Origin: SAR324 cluster bacterium | GTDB taxonomy: Bacteria > SAR324 > XYD2-FULL-50-16 > HCM1 | Length of the DNA stretch: 64,000 nt | Direction of reading: 5' to 3' | Assembly: GCA_002995645.1 (NCBI GenBank) | Contig: PUHO01000003.1 | Coordinates: 19,869-83,868 of the forward strand | Shown here: positions 34,450 to 43,463 of the stretch, in pieces | Position numbering within the stretch: the stretch's first letter is position 1 | Layout: every line of letters starts with the position of its first letter | Translations under genes and position numbers: made by a program | The notes under the pieces: model-generated | Seen by the model: the letters and a program-made list of their open reading frames with translations, nothing else | What the model was told of the DNA's origin: nothing | Database searches by the model: none

Positions 34450-34478
34450 TTGGATTTGTTAGTAATAAATGCTATTAT
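34450..34478 (+). promoter_or_regulatory. Promoter of the str-S10-spc-alpha operon
   Basis: TTGGAT at 34450-34455, 17-base spacer, TATTAT at 34473-34478, with TG one base upstream of the -10 (extended -10). The start would be near 34485, about 30 bases before the rpsL ATG. It is the only strong promoter seen before the 17.9-kb run of ribosomal genes. Confidence 0.65.
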
Positions 34479-34515
34479 ATACTATAAAGTAATTAAATTT
34501 TAAGGATAAAGATAT

Positions 34516-34884
34516 ATGCCTACTTTGAACCAACTTGTTCGTAAAGGAAGAAAAAAAATACAAAGTAAAGGTAACGTTCCCGCTTTGCAGGCGTGCCCTC
34601 AAAAAAGAGGCGTTTGTATTCGCGTTTACACAACGACACCTAAAAAACCTAATTCAGCACTTCGTAAAGTTGCAAGAGTGCGTTTAAGTAACGGAATGGA
34701 AGTTTCTTCATATATCCCGGGAATCGGGCATAATTTGCAAGAACATTCGGTTATTTTACTGCGCGGTGGCAGGGTTAAAGATTTGCCAGGTGTTCGATAT
34801 CATATTATTCGTGGTACTTTAGATACGCAAGGTGTTGCGCAACGTAAACAAGGTCGTTCTAAATACGGAACGAAACGTAAATAA
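34516..34884 (+). CDS. rpsL: Ribosomal protein S12
   Basis: Small-subunit decoding-centre protein, 122 residues. TTTPKKPNSALRK keeps the Lys whose mutation gives streptomycin resistance, and RGGRVKDLPGVRYH keeps the second one. The ribosome is therefore predicted to be of the streptomycin-sensitive form. AAGGA precedes the ATG. First gene of the operon. Confidence 0.98.
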   Translation: MPTLNQLVRKGRKKIQSKGNVPALQACPQKRGVCIRVYTTTPKKPNSALRKVARVRLSNGMEVSSYIPGIGHNLQEHSVILLRGGRVKDLPGVRYHIIRGTLDTQGVAQRKQGRSKYGTKRK

Positions 34885-34895
34885 AGGATTAGTAC

Positions 34896-35369
34896 ATGTC
34901 TAGAAGAGCAAGAGCTGAAAAAAGAAAGCTTACTCCAGATTATAAATATAACAGCGTTGTTGTTACTAAGTTTATTAATTACTTGCTTTGCGATAGCAAA
35001 AAAAGTAAAAGTGAAAAAATTTTCTATCAAGCTATTGACTTGTTAGATGGCAAAGTAGAAGGTAAAAGCGGATACGAGATTTTTCAAGAATCAGTGCGTA
35101 ACGTGCAACCAAGATTAGAAGTAAGATCAAGAAGAATTGGTGGTTCTAATTACCAAATTCCAATTGAAGTGCGCGAAGACAGACAACTTGTTTTGTCTAT
35201 TCGCTGGATAATACAAGCCGCAAGATCTCAATCTGGCAAGCCAATGAATGAAAGACTTGCTAATGAACTGTTAGATGCTTTTCATAACAGAGGAACGGCT
35301 GTTAAAAAGAAAGAAGATACACACAGAATGGCTGATGCAAATAAAGCGTTTGCACATTATGTTGTTTAA
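34896..35369 (+). CDS. rpsG: Ribosomal protein S7
   Basis: Organises the 3' head domain of 16S rRNA and contacts E-site tRNA. Typical start MSRRARAEKR, then KVEGKSGYEIFQESVRNVQPRLEVRSRRIGG split over the conserved core. RLANELLDAFHNRGTAVKKKEDTHRMA closes the family. 157 residues, 11 bases after rpsL. Confidence 0.98.
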   Translation: MSRRARAEKRKLTPDYKYNSVVVTKFINYLLCDSKKSKSEKIFYQAIDLLDGKVEGKSGYEIFQESVRNVQPRLEVRSRRIGGSNYQIPIEVREDRQLVLSIRWIIQAARSQSGKPMNERLANELLDAFHNRGTAVKKKEDTHRMADANKAFAHYVV

Positions 35370-35378
35370 TTCGAATAT

Positions 35379-37430
35379 ATGGCAAAAGACAAACTGGAAC
35401 AAGCAAATATACGTAATTTAGGAATTGTTGCTCATATAGATGCCGGAAAAACGACTACTACCGAAAGGATTTTATTTTACACTGGTAAAAATCATAAAAT
35501 CGGAGAAGTACACGACGGCGCAAGTGTCATGGATTGGATGGTACAAGAGCAAGAAAGAGGAATTACAATTACGGCGGCAGCAACAACTTGTTTCTGGGAG
35601 ACAGAAAAGAAAAAATATCAGTTAAACTTAATTGATACTCCCGGGCATGTTGACTTTACAGCTGAAGTGGAAAGAAGTTTGCGAGTTTTAGACGGTGCCG
35701 TTGTAGTGTTTTGTAGTGTTTCTGGTGTGCAGTCGCAAACGGAAACAGTTTGGAGACAAGCCGACAGGTATAATATACCTAGACTTGTTTTTATTAATAA
35801 AATGGATCGTGTTGGTGCTGATTTTAACGGCGTCGTTAAGCAAATTAAAGAAGACTTAAACGCAACCCCGTTAATTTTGACTGTGCCGATAGGTAGCGAA
35901 GATACGTTTGAAGGTGTTATAGATATAATCGAACAAGAAGCCGTGTATTTTTCAGAAGAAACGCAAGGCGAGACTGTAGAACGAAAATCAATACCGGACA
36001 ATTATGTTGCTTCGGTAAAACAAGCAAAAGAAGATTTGCTTGAGACGTTAAGCCTTTTTGACGATACAATTTTAGAAAGGATACTTGGCGAAGAAGAAAT
36101 AGACAAAGCCGAGTTGGTTGATTTAATTAGAAAATTATGTTTAAGTAATCAAATTATACCTGTTTTTTGTGGAGCTTCATTTAAGAATAAAGGAATACAA
36201 CCGCTATTAGATGGAGTGAGTTACTATCTGCCGTCACCAGAGGATAAAAAGACGATAGAAGGGGAAAACGTAAAGACAGGGAAAAAAGAAGTCCGAAACT
36301 TGGAAAAAGAAGATAATTTAATCGCTTTGGTCTTTAAACTACAAAACGATGCTTTTTCTGGGTTGCTTTACTTTGTTCGTATTTATAACGGAGAGCTTGC
36401 AGTAGGAAGTAGCGTATATAATCCGCGAACAAAAAAGCAAGAACGGATTGCTAAGATTTTTGAGATGCATGCTAATAAGCGAGAAGAAAAGCAAACGGCA
36501 AAAGCTGGTGATATAGTCGCTTTATTGGGAATGCAAGATTGTGTGACTGGAGATACGATATTACAAAAGAATAGGGATTTTGTATTAGAAGAAATTACGT
36601 TTCCCGAACCGGTAATATCCATTGCAGTTGAGCCTAAAAATCAAGGTGTGCAAGAAAAAATGCAAAAGGCGTTAACACAATTGGAAAGAGAAGACCCGTC
36701 AGTTTTTGTTGATGTAGATAAGGAAACAGGGCAAACATTGGTTAGAGGTGTTGGCGAATTACAACTTGAAGTTTTTGTGGATAGAATGAAACGAGAGTTC
36801 AAGTTAGATGTGAACGTAGGAACACCGCAAGTTGCTTATAAAGAGACAATCCAAACGGCAGCTAGCATAACGGAAAATTTTGATAAACCGGTAGCTGGGA
36901 AAGATGTAGACGTAACGTGCAATTTGTCAGTTGAGCCGGCGAAAGAGAATGAAATAGAGATTAGTGAGAATATAACGGACGTGCCGGAAGAAGCACTGTT
37001 ATATTTTAGAGAAGGGATACAAGATTCACTGAAAGCAGGCGTTTTGTCTGGCTATGAAATGTTACAAGTTAAGGTTAAAGTAGAAAGTATTACCTATAAC
37101 AATGACAAATATCAGCCGTTAGCTTTCAAGATTCTAGGCGGAATGGCAACTAGTAAGGTTATGCAAACAGCAAATCCTTGTTTACTAGAGCCGTATATGA
37201 AAGTAGAAGTGACTACCCCCTTGAATTTTACAGGTGATATTGTAAGCGATTTAAACGCAAGAGGCGGAAAAATACAAGGCATGGAAGAAGCGAAAAACAT
37301 GCAAATTATTAAGGCACATGTTGCGTTGTCTTCTATGTTTGGATATTTAACGTCTTTAAGATCACTTAGTCAGGGGCGGGCTCAGTTTGCCATGTCATTT
37401 GAATACTATGAAAAAGTAAAAATAAATTAA
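35379..37430 (+). CDS. fusA: Elongation factor G, second paralogue (str operon)
   Basis: 683-residue translational GTPase in the normal str position between rpsG and tuf. Motifs: AHIDAGKTTTTERIL, then MDWMVQEQERGITI, DTPGHVDFT and NKMDR. It resembles the usual EF-G and the spdEFG2 group more than the paralogue at 4721, with which it shares only moderate identity. In Borrelia and mitochondria the second EF-G acts with RRF in ribosome recycling. I infer a similar split but cannot prove which paralogue translocates. The end YYEKVKIN is shorter than usual. Confidence 0.94.
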   Translation: MAKDKLEQANIRNLGIVAHIDAGKTTTTERILFYTGKNHKIGEVHDGASVMDWMVQEQERGITITAAATTCFWETEKKKYQLNLIDTPGHVDFTAEVERSLRVLDGAVVVFCSVSGVQSQTETVWRQADRYNIPRLVFINKMDRVGADFNGVVKQIKEDLNATPLILTVPIGSEDTFEGVIDIIEQEAVYFSEETQGETVERKSIPDNYVASVKQAKEDLLETLSLFDDTILERILGEEEIDKAELVDLIRKLCLSNQIIPVFCGASFKNKGIQPLLDGVSYYLPSPEDKKTIEGENVKTGKKEVRNLEKEDNLIALVFKLQNDAFSGLLYFVRIYNGELAVGSSVYNPRTKKQERIAKIFEMHANKREEKQTAKAGDIVALLGMQDCVTGDTILQKNRDFVLEEITFPEPVISIAVEPKNQGVQEKMQKALTQLEREDPSVFVDVDKETGQTLVRGVGELQLEVFVDRMKREFKLDVNVGTPQVAYKETIQTAASITENFDKPVAGKDVDVTCNLSVEPAKENEIEISENITDVPEEALLYFREGIQDSLKAGVLSGYEMLQVKVKVESITYNNDKYQPLAFKILGGMATSKVMQTANPCLLEPYMKVEVTTPLNFTGDIVSDLNARGGKIQGMEEAKNMQIIKAHVALSSMFGYLTSLRSLSQGRAQFAMSFEYYEKVKIN

Positions 37431-37469
37431 TGACTAAAAATAAAATTATTATTTCTATAAGGAGAAATC

Positions 37470-38669
37470 ATGTCTAAAGAAACTTTTAAGCGAGATAAGC
37501 CTCACGTTAACGTAGGCACAATCGGTCACGTTGATCATGGTAAGACAACGTTAACAGCAGGAATTACTAAAGTATCTTCTTTCTTGGGAAGAGCTGAGTA
37601 CTCTGGTTATGCTGATATTGATAATGCTCCTGAAGAAAGAGAAAGAGGGATTACAATTGCAACGGCACACGTAGAATATGAAAGTGAAAGCAGACATTAT
37701 GCTCACGTAGATTGTCCAGGCCATGCCGATTATGTAAAAAACATGATTACTGGTGCAGCTCAAATGGACGGTGCTATTTTAGTGGTTTCTGCCGCAGACG
37801 GTCCTATGCCTCAAACAAGAGAGCATATTTTACTTGCTAACCAAGTAGGCGTTCCTCATATTGTGGTATTCTTAAATAAAGTTGATCAAGTAGATGATCC
37901 AGAATTACTTGACTTAGTAGAGATGGAAATCAGAGAACTACTTAACGAATATAACTTCCCAGGTGATGACGTTCCAATTATTAAAGGTAGTGCGTTGGCA
38001 GTAGCTGAAAGCAGTTCAGATGATAAAGACGCTCCTGAATATGCACCTATTATTGAATTATTAGCTGCTTTAGATAGTTATATTCCTATCCCAGAAAGAG
38101 ACGTTGATAAAGATTTCTTAATGCCAGTAGAAGATATATTCTCTATCTCTGGTCGTGGAACAGTAGCAACAGGACGTATTGATCGTGGTATTATTAAAGT
38201 CAGTGAAGAAGTTGAAATTGTAGGTATTCGCGATACAACAACTACAACGGTAACTGGTGTTGAAATGTTTCGTAAACTTCTAGAAAGCGGTGAAGCTGGA
38301 GACAACGTAGGCTTACTTCTTCGCGGGGTAAAAAGAGAAGATATCGAAAGAGGGCAAGTTATTTGTAAACCTGGTTCGATTACACCTCATACAAAATTTA
38401 AAGGTGAAGTATACGTTCTAACAAAAGATGAAGGTGGTCGTCACACTCCATTCGTTAGTAACTATCGCCCACAATTTTATTTCAGGACAACAGATATTAC
38501 CGGTGTGATTCAACTTCCTGAGGATGTTGAAATGGTAATGCCTGGTGATAACATTAATATGACAGTAGAATTGATTGCGCCTATAGCTATGGAAGTTGGT
38601 TTACGCTTTGCTATCCGTGAAGGCGGAAGAACGGTAGGTGCCGGAACAATTACTGAAATCATTGAATAA
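37470..38669 (+). CDS. tuf: Elongation factor Tu
   Basis: Delivers aminoacyl-tRNA to the ribosome. GHVDHGKTTLTAGI (G1), the effector region with ERERGITIATAHVEY, DCPGHADYVKNM (G3), NKVDQ (G4) and GSAL (G5). 399 residues. AAGGAG precedes the ATG. It is the only tuf copy in this window. The 39-base gap from fusA is the widest in this part of the operon. Confidence 0.98.
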   Translation: MSKETFKRDKPHVNVGTIGHVDHGKTTLTAGITKVSSFLGRAEYSGYADIDNAPEERERGITIATAHVEYESESRHYAHVDCPGHADYVKNMITGAAQMDGAILVVSAADGPMPQTREHILLANQVGVPHIVVFLNKVDQVDDPELLDLVEMEIRELLNEYNFPGDDVPIIKGSALAVAESSSDDKDAPEYAPIIELLAALDSYIPIPERDVDKDFLMPVEDIFSISGRGTVATGRIDRGIIKVSEEVEIVGIRDTTTTTVTGVEMFRKLLESGEAGDNVGLLLRGVKREDIERGQVICKPGSITPHTKFKGEVYVLTKDEGGRHTPFVSNYRPQFYFRTTDITGVIQLPEDVEMVMPGDNINMTVELIAPIAMEVGLRFAIREGGRTVGAGTITEIIE

Positions 38670-38677
38670 GGTAAGTA

Positions 38678-38998
38678 ATGGCAGAAGCACAAAAAATTCG
38701 TATTAATTTTAAGGCGTTTGAAGCTAAACAATTGGACGAAGCGGTAAAAGAAATAGTTTCTATTGTGAAACGAAATGGGGGCAACGCAGTTGGACCTATC
38801 CCGCTTCCAACAAGAAAAAAATTAATTTGTGTATTAAAATCACCACATGTGAATAAAAAATCACGTGAGCAGTTTGCATTACACGTACATAAACGATTAT
38901 TATATATTACAGAAACGACGCATAAAACTATGGATGAATTGATGAAAGTTGAAGTATCCCCAGGCGTTAAAGTAGATATTAAACTTTTAGGAGCATAG
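38678..38998 (+). CDS. rpsJ: Ribosomal protein S10
   Basis: Small-subunit head protein, also NusE in antitermination. 106 residues: KIRINFKAFEAKQLD, then GPIPLPTRKK, SPHVNKKSREQFALHVHKR and LPXGVxxxI-like VSPGVKVDIKLLGA. It opens the S10 cluster. The next gene is rplD rather than rplC. Confidence 0.98.
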   Translation: MAEAQKIRINFKAFEAKQLDEAVKEIVSIVKRNGGNAVGPIPLPTRKKLICVLKSPHVNKKSREQFALHVHKRLLYITETTHKTMDELMKVEVSPGVKVDIKLLGA

Positions 38999-39024
38999 CT
39001 CTTAATTTAAATATAAGGTAAAAA

Positions 39025-39648
39025 ATGGCAAGTTTGAAACTATTCACTCTTGACAATGCGGAAATAGGTTCGGTATCCTTAGAAGATACGATTGTTAATA
39101 CTAAATACAATCCTTTTATTATAAGGGAAGCTGTAGTAGAACATTTAGCACGTAAAAGACAAGGAACGCATCAGACTAAAGATAGGTCCTTAGTAAGTGG
39201 AAGTCGTAAGAAGTTATATCGTCAAAAAGGAACAGGTAATGCTCGCGCAGGTAGTGCGCAATCTCCTGTAAGACGACATGGTGGAACGGTTTTTGGCCCT
39301 GTAGTACGTAGTCATGAGGTTTCAATTAATAAAAAGGTAAAGAAAAAAGCTTTGTTATCAGCTATAGCTCAAAAACTAAATGAAAAAACTTTAGTTGTTG
39401 TAGATAACTTAAACTTGGGAACGTATAAAACAAAAGACTTAGCACAAAAAATAAGTCATTTTGAAAGTAAAAAATTACTTTTTGTTTATGGTAATGATTT
39501 GTCAGAAAATTTTGCTTTAGCGTCTCGTAATTTACCATATGTGAAATGCATTCGTTACACACAACTAAACGTTTATGATACGCTTAATTGTAATTATTTA
39601 ATAACTACGCAAGATGCGTTATCTGAAATAGAAAAGAGATTATTATAA
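39025..39648 (+). CDS. rplD: Ribosomal protein L4
   Basis: Early-assembly 23S rRNA-binding protein that lines the exit tunnel. 207 residues. It has the loop KLYRQKGTGNARAGSAQSPVRRHGG split over the family core, then FGPVVRSHEVSINKKVKKKALLSA. It lies only 26 bases after rpsJ; the usual rplC is not between them. Its stop overlaps the rplW ATG (TAATG). Confidence 0.97.
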   Translation: MASLKLFTLDNAEIGSVSLEDTIVNTKYNPFIIREAVVEHLARKRQGTHQTKDRSLVSGSRKKLYRQKGTGNARAGSAQSPVRRHGGTVFGPVVRSHEVSINKKVKKKALLSAIAQKLNEKTLVVVDNLNLGTYKTKDLAQKISHFESKKLLFVYGNDLSENFALASRNLPYVKCIRYTQLNVYDTLNCNYLITTQDALSEIEKRLL

Positions 39649-39938
39649 TGAAAAGTCCATTTTCTTTAATACGAAATCCGTATTTGACTGAAAAAGTAAT
39701 GTTCTTAAAGGAAGCACAAAATAAAGTTGTCTTTAAAGTAGCTCCTGATTGCAATAAAATTGAAGTAAAAAAAGCAATTGAAGAGATATTTAAAGTAAAA
39801 GTGTTAAATGTAAGAACAATTAATGTAAAAGGAAAAACAAAGCGACTTGGCGTGCATCAAGGTAAGCGAGCAGATTGGAAAAAAGCTATTGTAATGCTAC
39901 AACCTGGCGAAACGATTGAGTATTTTGAAGGCGCATAG
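39648..39938 (+). CDS. rplW: Ribosomal protein L23
   Basis: Tunnel-exit protein that docks SRP and trigger factor. 96 residues: IRNPYLTEKVMFL, then KVVFKVAPDCNKIEVKKAIEE and the VNVRTINVKGKTKR-type loop (VLNVRTINVKGKTKRLG). It overlaps rplD by one base. Confidence 0.95.
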   Translation: MKSPFSLIRNPYLTEKVMFLKEAQNKVVFKVAPDCNKIEVKKAIEEIFKVKVLNVRTINVKGKTKRLGVHQGKRADWKKAIVMLQPGETIEYFEGA

Positions 39939-39952
39939 AAATTGGAAATATT

Positions 39953-40780
39953 ATGAGTATACGTAAGTTTAAACCTACTTCTCCCGGTGTTCGCGGGCGT
40001 TCAATTTTAGGATTTGATGAAATTACTAAATCTACGCCGGAAAAATCATTAGTTCGTGGAAAGCGGGCACAAAGCGGAAGAAATAACCAAGGTCGGATTA
40101 CAACAAGACATCTTGGTGGTGGACATAAAAGAAAATACCGTATTATTGATTTTAAAAGAAATAAATTCGATATTCCCGGGAAAGTAGTCAGTGTTGAATA
40201 CGATCCTAACAGAAATGCGAATATTTGTTTAATACAATATGTTGACGGTGAAAAAAGATATATTATAGCACCAAACGGTATTGAAGTTGGTAGTATGATT
40301 GTATCAAGCAAGGAAAATGCAGAAGTAAAAGTGGGTAATGCCATGCGCTTAGCAAATATTCCTCTTGGAACGATTATTCACAACATAGAGTTACGTCCTG
40401 CTAAAGGGGCGCAATTAGTACGAAGTGCTGGAGCTTCTGCCGTGTTAATGGCGAAAGAAGAAAAGTTTGCGCATATAAAATTGCGATCAGGCGAAGTAAG
40501 ACTTATTCACGTAGAATGTTTAGCTACTATTGGTCAAGTTGGGAATATTGAATATTCACTACAAAACTTTGGGAAAGCCGGTTCAACAAGGCACAAAGGG
40601 GTAAGACCAACAGTACGTGGTGTTGTGATGAACCCGGTAGATCATCCGCACGGTGGTGGTGAAGGTCGAACAAGCGGTGGACGTCACCCTGTAACACCTT
40701 GGGGCAAGCCAACAAAAGGGGCTAGAACACGTAAGAATAAACGAACAAATAAATATATTGTAACAAGACGACATAAGTAA
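39953..40780 (+). CDS. rplB: Ribosomal protein L2
   Basis: Core large-subunit protein near the peptidyl transferase centre. 275 residues: KPTSPGVRGRS at the start, GRITTRHLGGGHKRKYRIIDFKR split over the RNA-binding domain. VMNPVDHPHGGGEGR with the key His is present, then TPWGKPTKGARTR. Confidence 0.98.
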   Translation: MSIRKFKPTSPGVRGRSILGFDEITKSTPEKSLVRGKRAQSGRNNQGRITTRHLGGGHKRKYRIIDFKRNKFDIPGKVVSVEYDPNRNANICLIQYVDGEKRYIIAPNGIEVGSMIVSSKENAEVKVGNAMRLANIPLGTIIHNIELRPAKGAQLVRSAGASAVLMAKEEKFAHIKLRSGEVRLIHVECLATIGQVGNIEYSLQNFGKAGSTRHKGVRPTVRGVVMNPVDHPHGGGEGRTSGGRHPVTPWGKPTKGARTRKNKRTNKYIVTRRHK

Positions 40781-40807
40781 TTTAGATAGCAGTAATAAGG
40801 AGATTTT

Positions 40808-41092
40808 GTGTCAAGATCATTGAAAAAGGGACCATTTTATGATTCCCATTTATATAAAAAGTGTGAACAAGCAAAACAAGAAGGAAATAGAAAGATTATA
40901 AAAACATGGTCTCGTAGATCTATGATAGTTCCTGAATTTGTTAACTTAAACGTTGCCGTTCATAATGGGAAACAATTTATTCCTGTTTTTATTACTGAAG
41001 ATATGGTTGGTCATAAACTAGGTGAATTTGCACCAACAAGGACCTATAAAGGACATATTACAAAATCTGATAAAAGAGGTAAGAAGAGCTAA
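40808..41092 (+). CDS. rpsS: Ribosomal protein S19
   Basis: Head protein that contacts the A-site region. 94 residues: SRSLKKGPFYDSHL, then IKTWSRRSMIVPEF, HNGKQFIPVFITEDMVGHKLGEFAPTR in the expected order. The start is GTG at 40808 with AAGGAG at 40797-40802. Confidence 0.98.
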   Translation: MSRSLKKGPFYDSHLYKKCEQAKQEGNRKIIKTWSRRSMIVPEFVNLNVAVHNGKQFIPVFITEDMVGHKLGEFAPTRTYKGHITKSDKRGKKS

Positions 41093-41463
41093 TGGAAAAG
41101 AAAACTAAAAAAATCATTCCGATAGCACATGCGGCACACAAGAAAGCTCGTATTTCTCCAAGAAAAGCTCGTTTAGTAGTAGATCAGGTTCGTGGAATGA
41201 ATGCGAATCATGCTTTAGCAATTTTGCAACAAACTAGGCGTAAAGCAAATCCAATTGTACGTTGCGTTTTGCAAGCCGCTATTGCGAATGCCCAAGTAAA
41301 AGATAAAAATATTGATGTAAGTCAATTAATTATATCAGAAGCAACGGTTAATAAAGCAGGTGTCTTGAAACGCATGCGAGCTAGAGCGATGGGTCGAGGA
41401 AATATTATTAAAAAATACACTAGTCATGTAAGCCTGTCCGTTGGATTGGTAGAACATGCGTAA
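41092..41463 (+). CDS. rplV: Ribosomal protein L22
   Basis: Exit-tunnel protein. 123 residues: ARISPRKARLVVDQVRGMNA, then AIANAQVKDKNIDVSQL and KRMRARAMGRGNIIKKYTSH with the tunnel-lining hairpin. It overlaps rpsS by one base. The N-terminus (EKKTKKIIPIAHAAHKK) is slightly extended and basic. Confidence 0.97.
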   Translation: MEKKTKKIIPIAHAAHKKARISPRKARLVVDQVRGMNANHALAILQQTRRKANPIVRCVLQAAIANAQVKDKNIDVSQLIISEATVNKAGVLKRMRARAMGRGNIIKKYTSHVSLSVGLVEHA

Positions 41464-41478
41464 TTAAGGAGTCAAGTC

Positions 41479-42153
41479 TTGGGACAAAAAGTTAACCCTA
41501 TTGGAATGCGGTTGGGAATTTCACAAACTTGGAATTCTAACTGGTACGCAAAAAATGATTATGCTGCTTTATTATATCAGGATAACGTTATAAAAGAATA
41601 TTTGCATAAAAACTTACGCCATGCCGGCATAGCCTCTATAAAAATTGAAAGAGCTAATACAAATTTAAAAATACATGTATTTTCTGCTAGACCGGGCATT
41701 ATTATTGGACGTAAAGGTGAAGAAGCAGAAAAAACAAGAAAAAAACTAGTTACGTTAACGGGGCAAAAAGAACTTTCTCTAAATATTAGAGAAGTAAGAA
41801 GACCGGAAGTAGAAGCTCAATTGGTAGCTGATAATATAGCGCTACAACTAGAAAGAAGGGCTGCTTTTCGTAGAGTGATTAAAAAGAGTGTTCAAAATAT
41901 TATGCGATTTAATGCGCAAGGTTGTAAAATAATGGTTAGCGGACGTTTGAACGGTGCTGATATGGCTCGTACTGAATGGACGTACGATGGGAAATTGCCA
42001 TTACATACATTACGCTCAAGTATAGATTACGCAGTTAGCGAAGCTAAAACTATTTATGGCATTATTGGGATTAAAGTGTGGATTTATAAAAAAGAAAATA
42101 CTTCTAACGTTAGACGTAAACGTCCAAATAAGCCAGATTCTAAAGGGAATTAA
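41479..42153 (+). CDS. rpsC: Ribosomal protein S3
   Basis: mRNA-entry protein with a KH domain. 224 residues: GQKVNPIGMRLGISQTWNS, then HVFSARPGIIIGRKGEEAEK (KH). The C-terminal domain has GRLNGADMARTEWTYDGKLPLHTLR split and GIIGIKVWIYK. The start is TTG at 41479 with AAGGAG upstream. Confidence 0.97.
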   Translation: MGQKVNPIGMRLGISQTWNSNWYAKNDYAALLYQDNVIKEYLHKNLRHAGIASIKIERANTNLKIHVFSARPGIIIGRKGEEAEKTRKKLVTLTGQKELSLNIREVRRPEVEAQLVADNIALQLERRAAFRRVIKKSVQNIMRFNAQGCKIMVSGRLNGADMARTEWTYDGKLPLHTLRSSIDYAVSEAKTIYGIIGIKVWIYKKENTSNVRRKRPNKPDSKGN

Positions 42154-42155
42154 TT

Positions 42156-42572
42156 ATGTTGATGCCATCAAAGACCAAATATAGAAAGCAACAGCGTGGT
42201 CGTAATAAAGGAAATGCTAACGTTGGAAACAATATTAGCTTTGGAAATGTTGCTATTCAAGCTGTAGGGCGAGGTTTTATTACTTCAAGGCAAATTGAAG
42301 CTTCAAGACGAGCTATTATGCGTTCCATTAAAAGACAAGGTAAAGTTTGGATTCGTATATTTCCGGATAGACCTTATACTACAACTCCAGCAGAAACGCG
42401 GATGGGTAAAGGTAAAGGAACGGTAGATCATTGGCAAGCTGAAATAAAACCGGGTAGAGTTTTGTTTGAAATGGATGGAGTGAATTTAGATCAAGCTAAA
42501 CAAGCTTTAAGACTAGCTCAGTTTAAGTTGCCTGTGAAAACAAAAATTATATCTAGAGAGGATACTTTATGA
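42156..42572 (+). CDS. rplP: Ribosomal protein L16
   Basis: Binds 23S rRNA near the A site. 138 residues: MLMPSKTKYRKQQRGRNKG, AVGRGFITSRQIEASRRAI, then RIFPDRPYTTTPAETRMGKGKG in order. It overlaps rpmC by 4 bases (ATGA), so the two are translationally coupled. Confidence 0.97.
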   Translation: MLMPSKTKYRKQQRGRNKGNANVGNNISFGNVAIQAVGRGFITSRQIEASRRAIMRSIKRQGKVWIRIFPDRPYTTTPAETRMGKGKGTVDHWQAEIKPGRVLFEMDGVNLDQAKQALRLAQFKLPVKTKIISREDTL

Positions 42573-42757
42573 AAGCCGTAGAATTACGTAATATGTCTGT
42601 AACCGAATTAGAGCAAAAGGTAACTTCTTTGGAAGAAAATTATTTTCGTTTACGATGTAATAAAACATTGGGACAACTTGAAGATTTATCAATATTGAAC
42701 CAAACAAAAAGAGATATAGCACGAGCTAAGACAATCTTGACAGAAAAAAATCAATAA
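42569..42757 (+). CDS. rpmC: Ribosomal protein L29
   Basis: Small two-helix protein at the tunnel exit, 62 residues: AVELRNMSVTELEQKVTSL, then NYFRLRCNKTLGQLED and the closing KRDIARAKTILTEK helix. It is found in its usual place between rplP and rpsQ. Confidence 0.95.
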   Translation: MKAVELRNMSVTELEQKVTSLEENYFRLRCNKTLGQLEDLSILNQTKRDIARAKTILTEKNQ

Positions 42758-42781
42758 TTAATTCATAAGGTGAAGTTTATT

Positions 42782-43048
42782 ATGTCGGAAGCTAAAATAG
42801 AAAGACGAAAAAAAATATTACAAGGAATAGTCGTTAGTAATAAAATGGACAAAACGGCAGTGGTTTCTGTTAGAAGACAAGTGCAACATCCTTTGTATAA
42901 AAGAACGGTTGTCAAATTAAAAAAATATAAAATTCATGATTCTAATAATGAATGCAACGTTGGTGATAACGTTCGTTTAATTGAATGCCGACCAATTAGT
43001 CGTCATAAAAGATGGAATTTATTAGAAATTGTAAAAAAAGCTATTTAA
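42782..43048 (+). CDS. rpsQ: Ribosomal protein S17
   Basis: Primary 16S rRNA-binding protein with an OB fold: RRKKILQGIVVSNKMDKTAVV, then HPLYKRTVVKLKKYKIHD and ECRPISRHKRWNLLEIV. The ATG at 42782 is chosen; an in-frame GTG at 42770 is part of the AAGGTG ribosome binding site and is unlikely to start the protein. 88 residues. Confidence 0.95.
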   Translation: MSEAKIERRKKILQGIVVSNKMDKTAVVSVRRQVQHPLYKRTVVKLKKYKIHDSNNECNVGDNVRLIECRPISRHKRWNLLEIVKKAI

Positions 43049-43082
43049 ATATAGTAGAAATATTTCGTAAATAGGGAAAAAA

Positions 43083-43451
43083 ATGATACAAGCACAATCT
43101 CGAATGCAAGTTGCAGATAACTCGGGTGCTAAAGAAATAATGTGTATTAAAGTGTTAGGTGGATCTAAGAGAAGATACGCTTATCCGGGAGATATTATTG
43201 TTGCATCTGTTAAGCAAGCAATTCCACGTAGTCGTGTAAAAACGGGGGAAGTGGTAAAAGCAGTTATAGTTCGAACATCGTATCCTGTACAGCGTGCTGA
43301 CGGATCAATCGTACGTTTTGATACAAATGCGGCAGTTATTTTGTCTAGCCGACTTGAACCAATAGGTACTCGTATTTTTGGACCAGTAGCTCGTGAATTA
43401 CGTAGTAAGAATTTTATGAAAATTGTCTCTTTAGCTTTAGAAGTTGTTTAG
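43083..43451 (+). CDS. rplN: Ribosomal protein L14
   Basis: Subunit-interface protein, 122 residues: MIQAQSRMQVADNSGAKEIMCIKVLGGS in family order. VIVRTSYPVQRADGSIVRFD, then NAAVIL and GPVARELRSKNFMKIVSLALEVV close the protein. Confidence 0.98.
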   Translation: MIQAQSRMQVADNSGAKEIMCIKVLGGSKRRYAYPGDIIVASVKQAIPRSRVKTGEVVKAVIVRTSYPVQRADGSIVRFDTNAAVILSSRLEPIGTRIFGPVARELRSKNFMKIVSLALEVV

Positions 43452-43463
43452 GGAAGGAATAAC

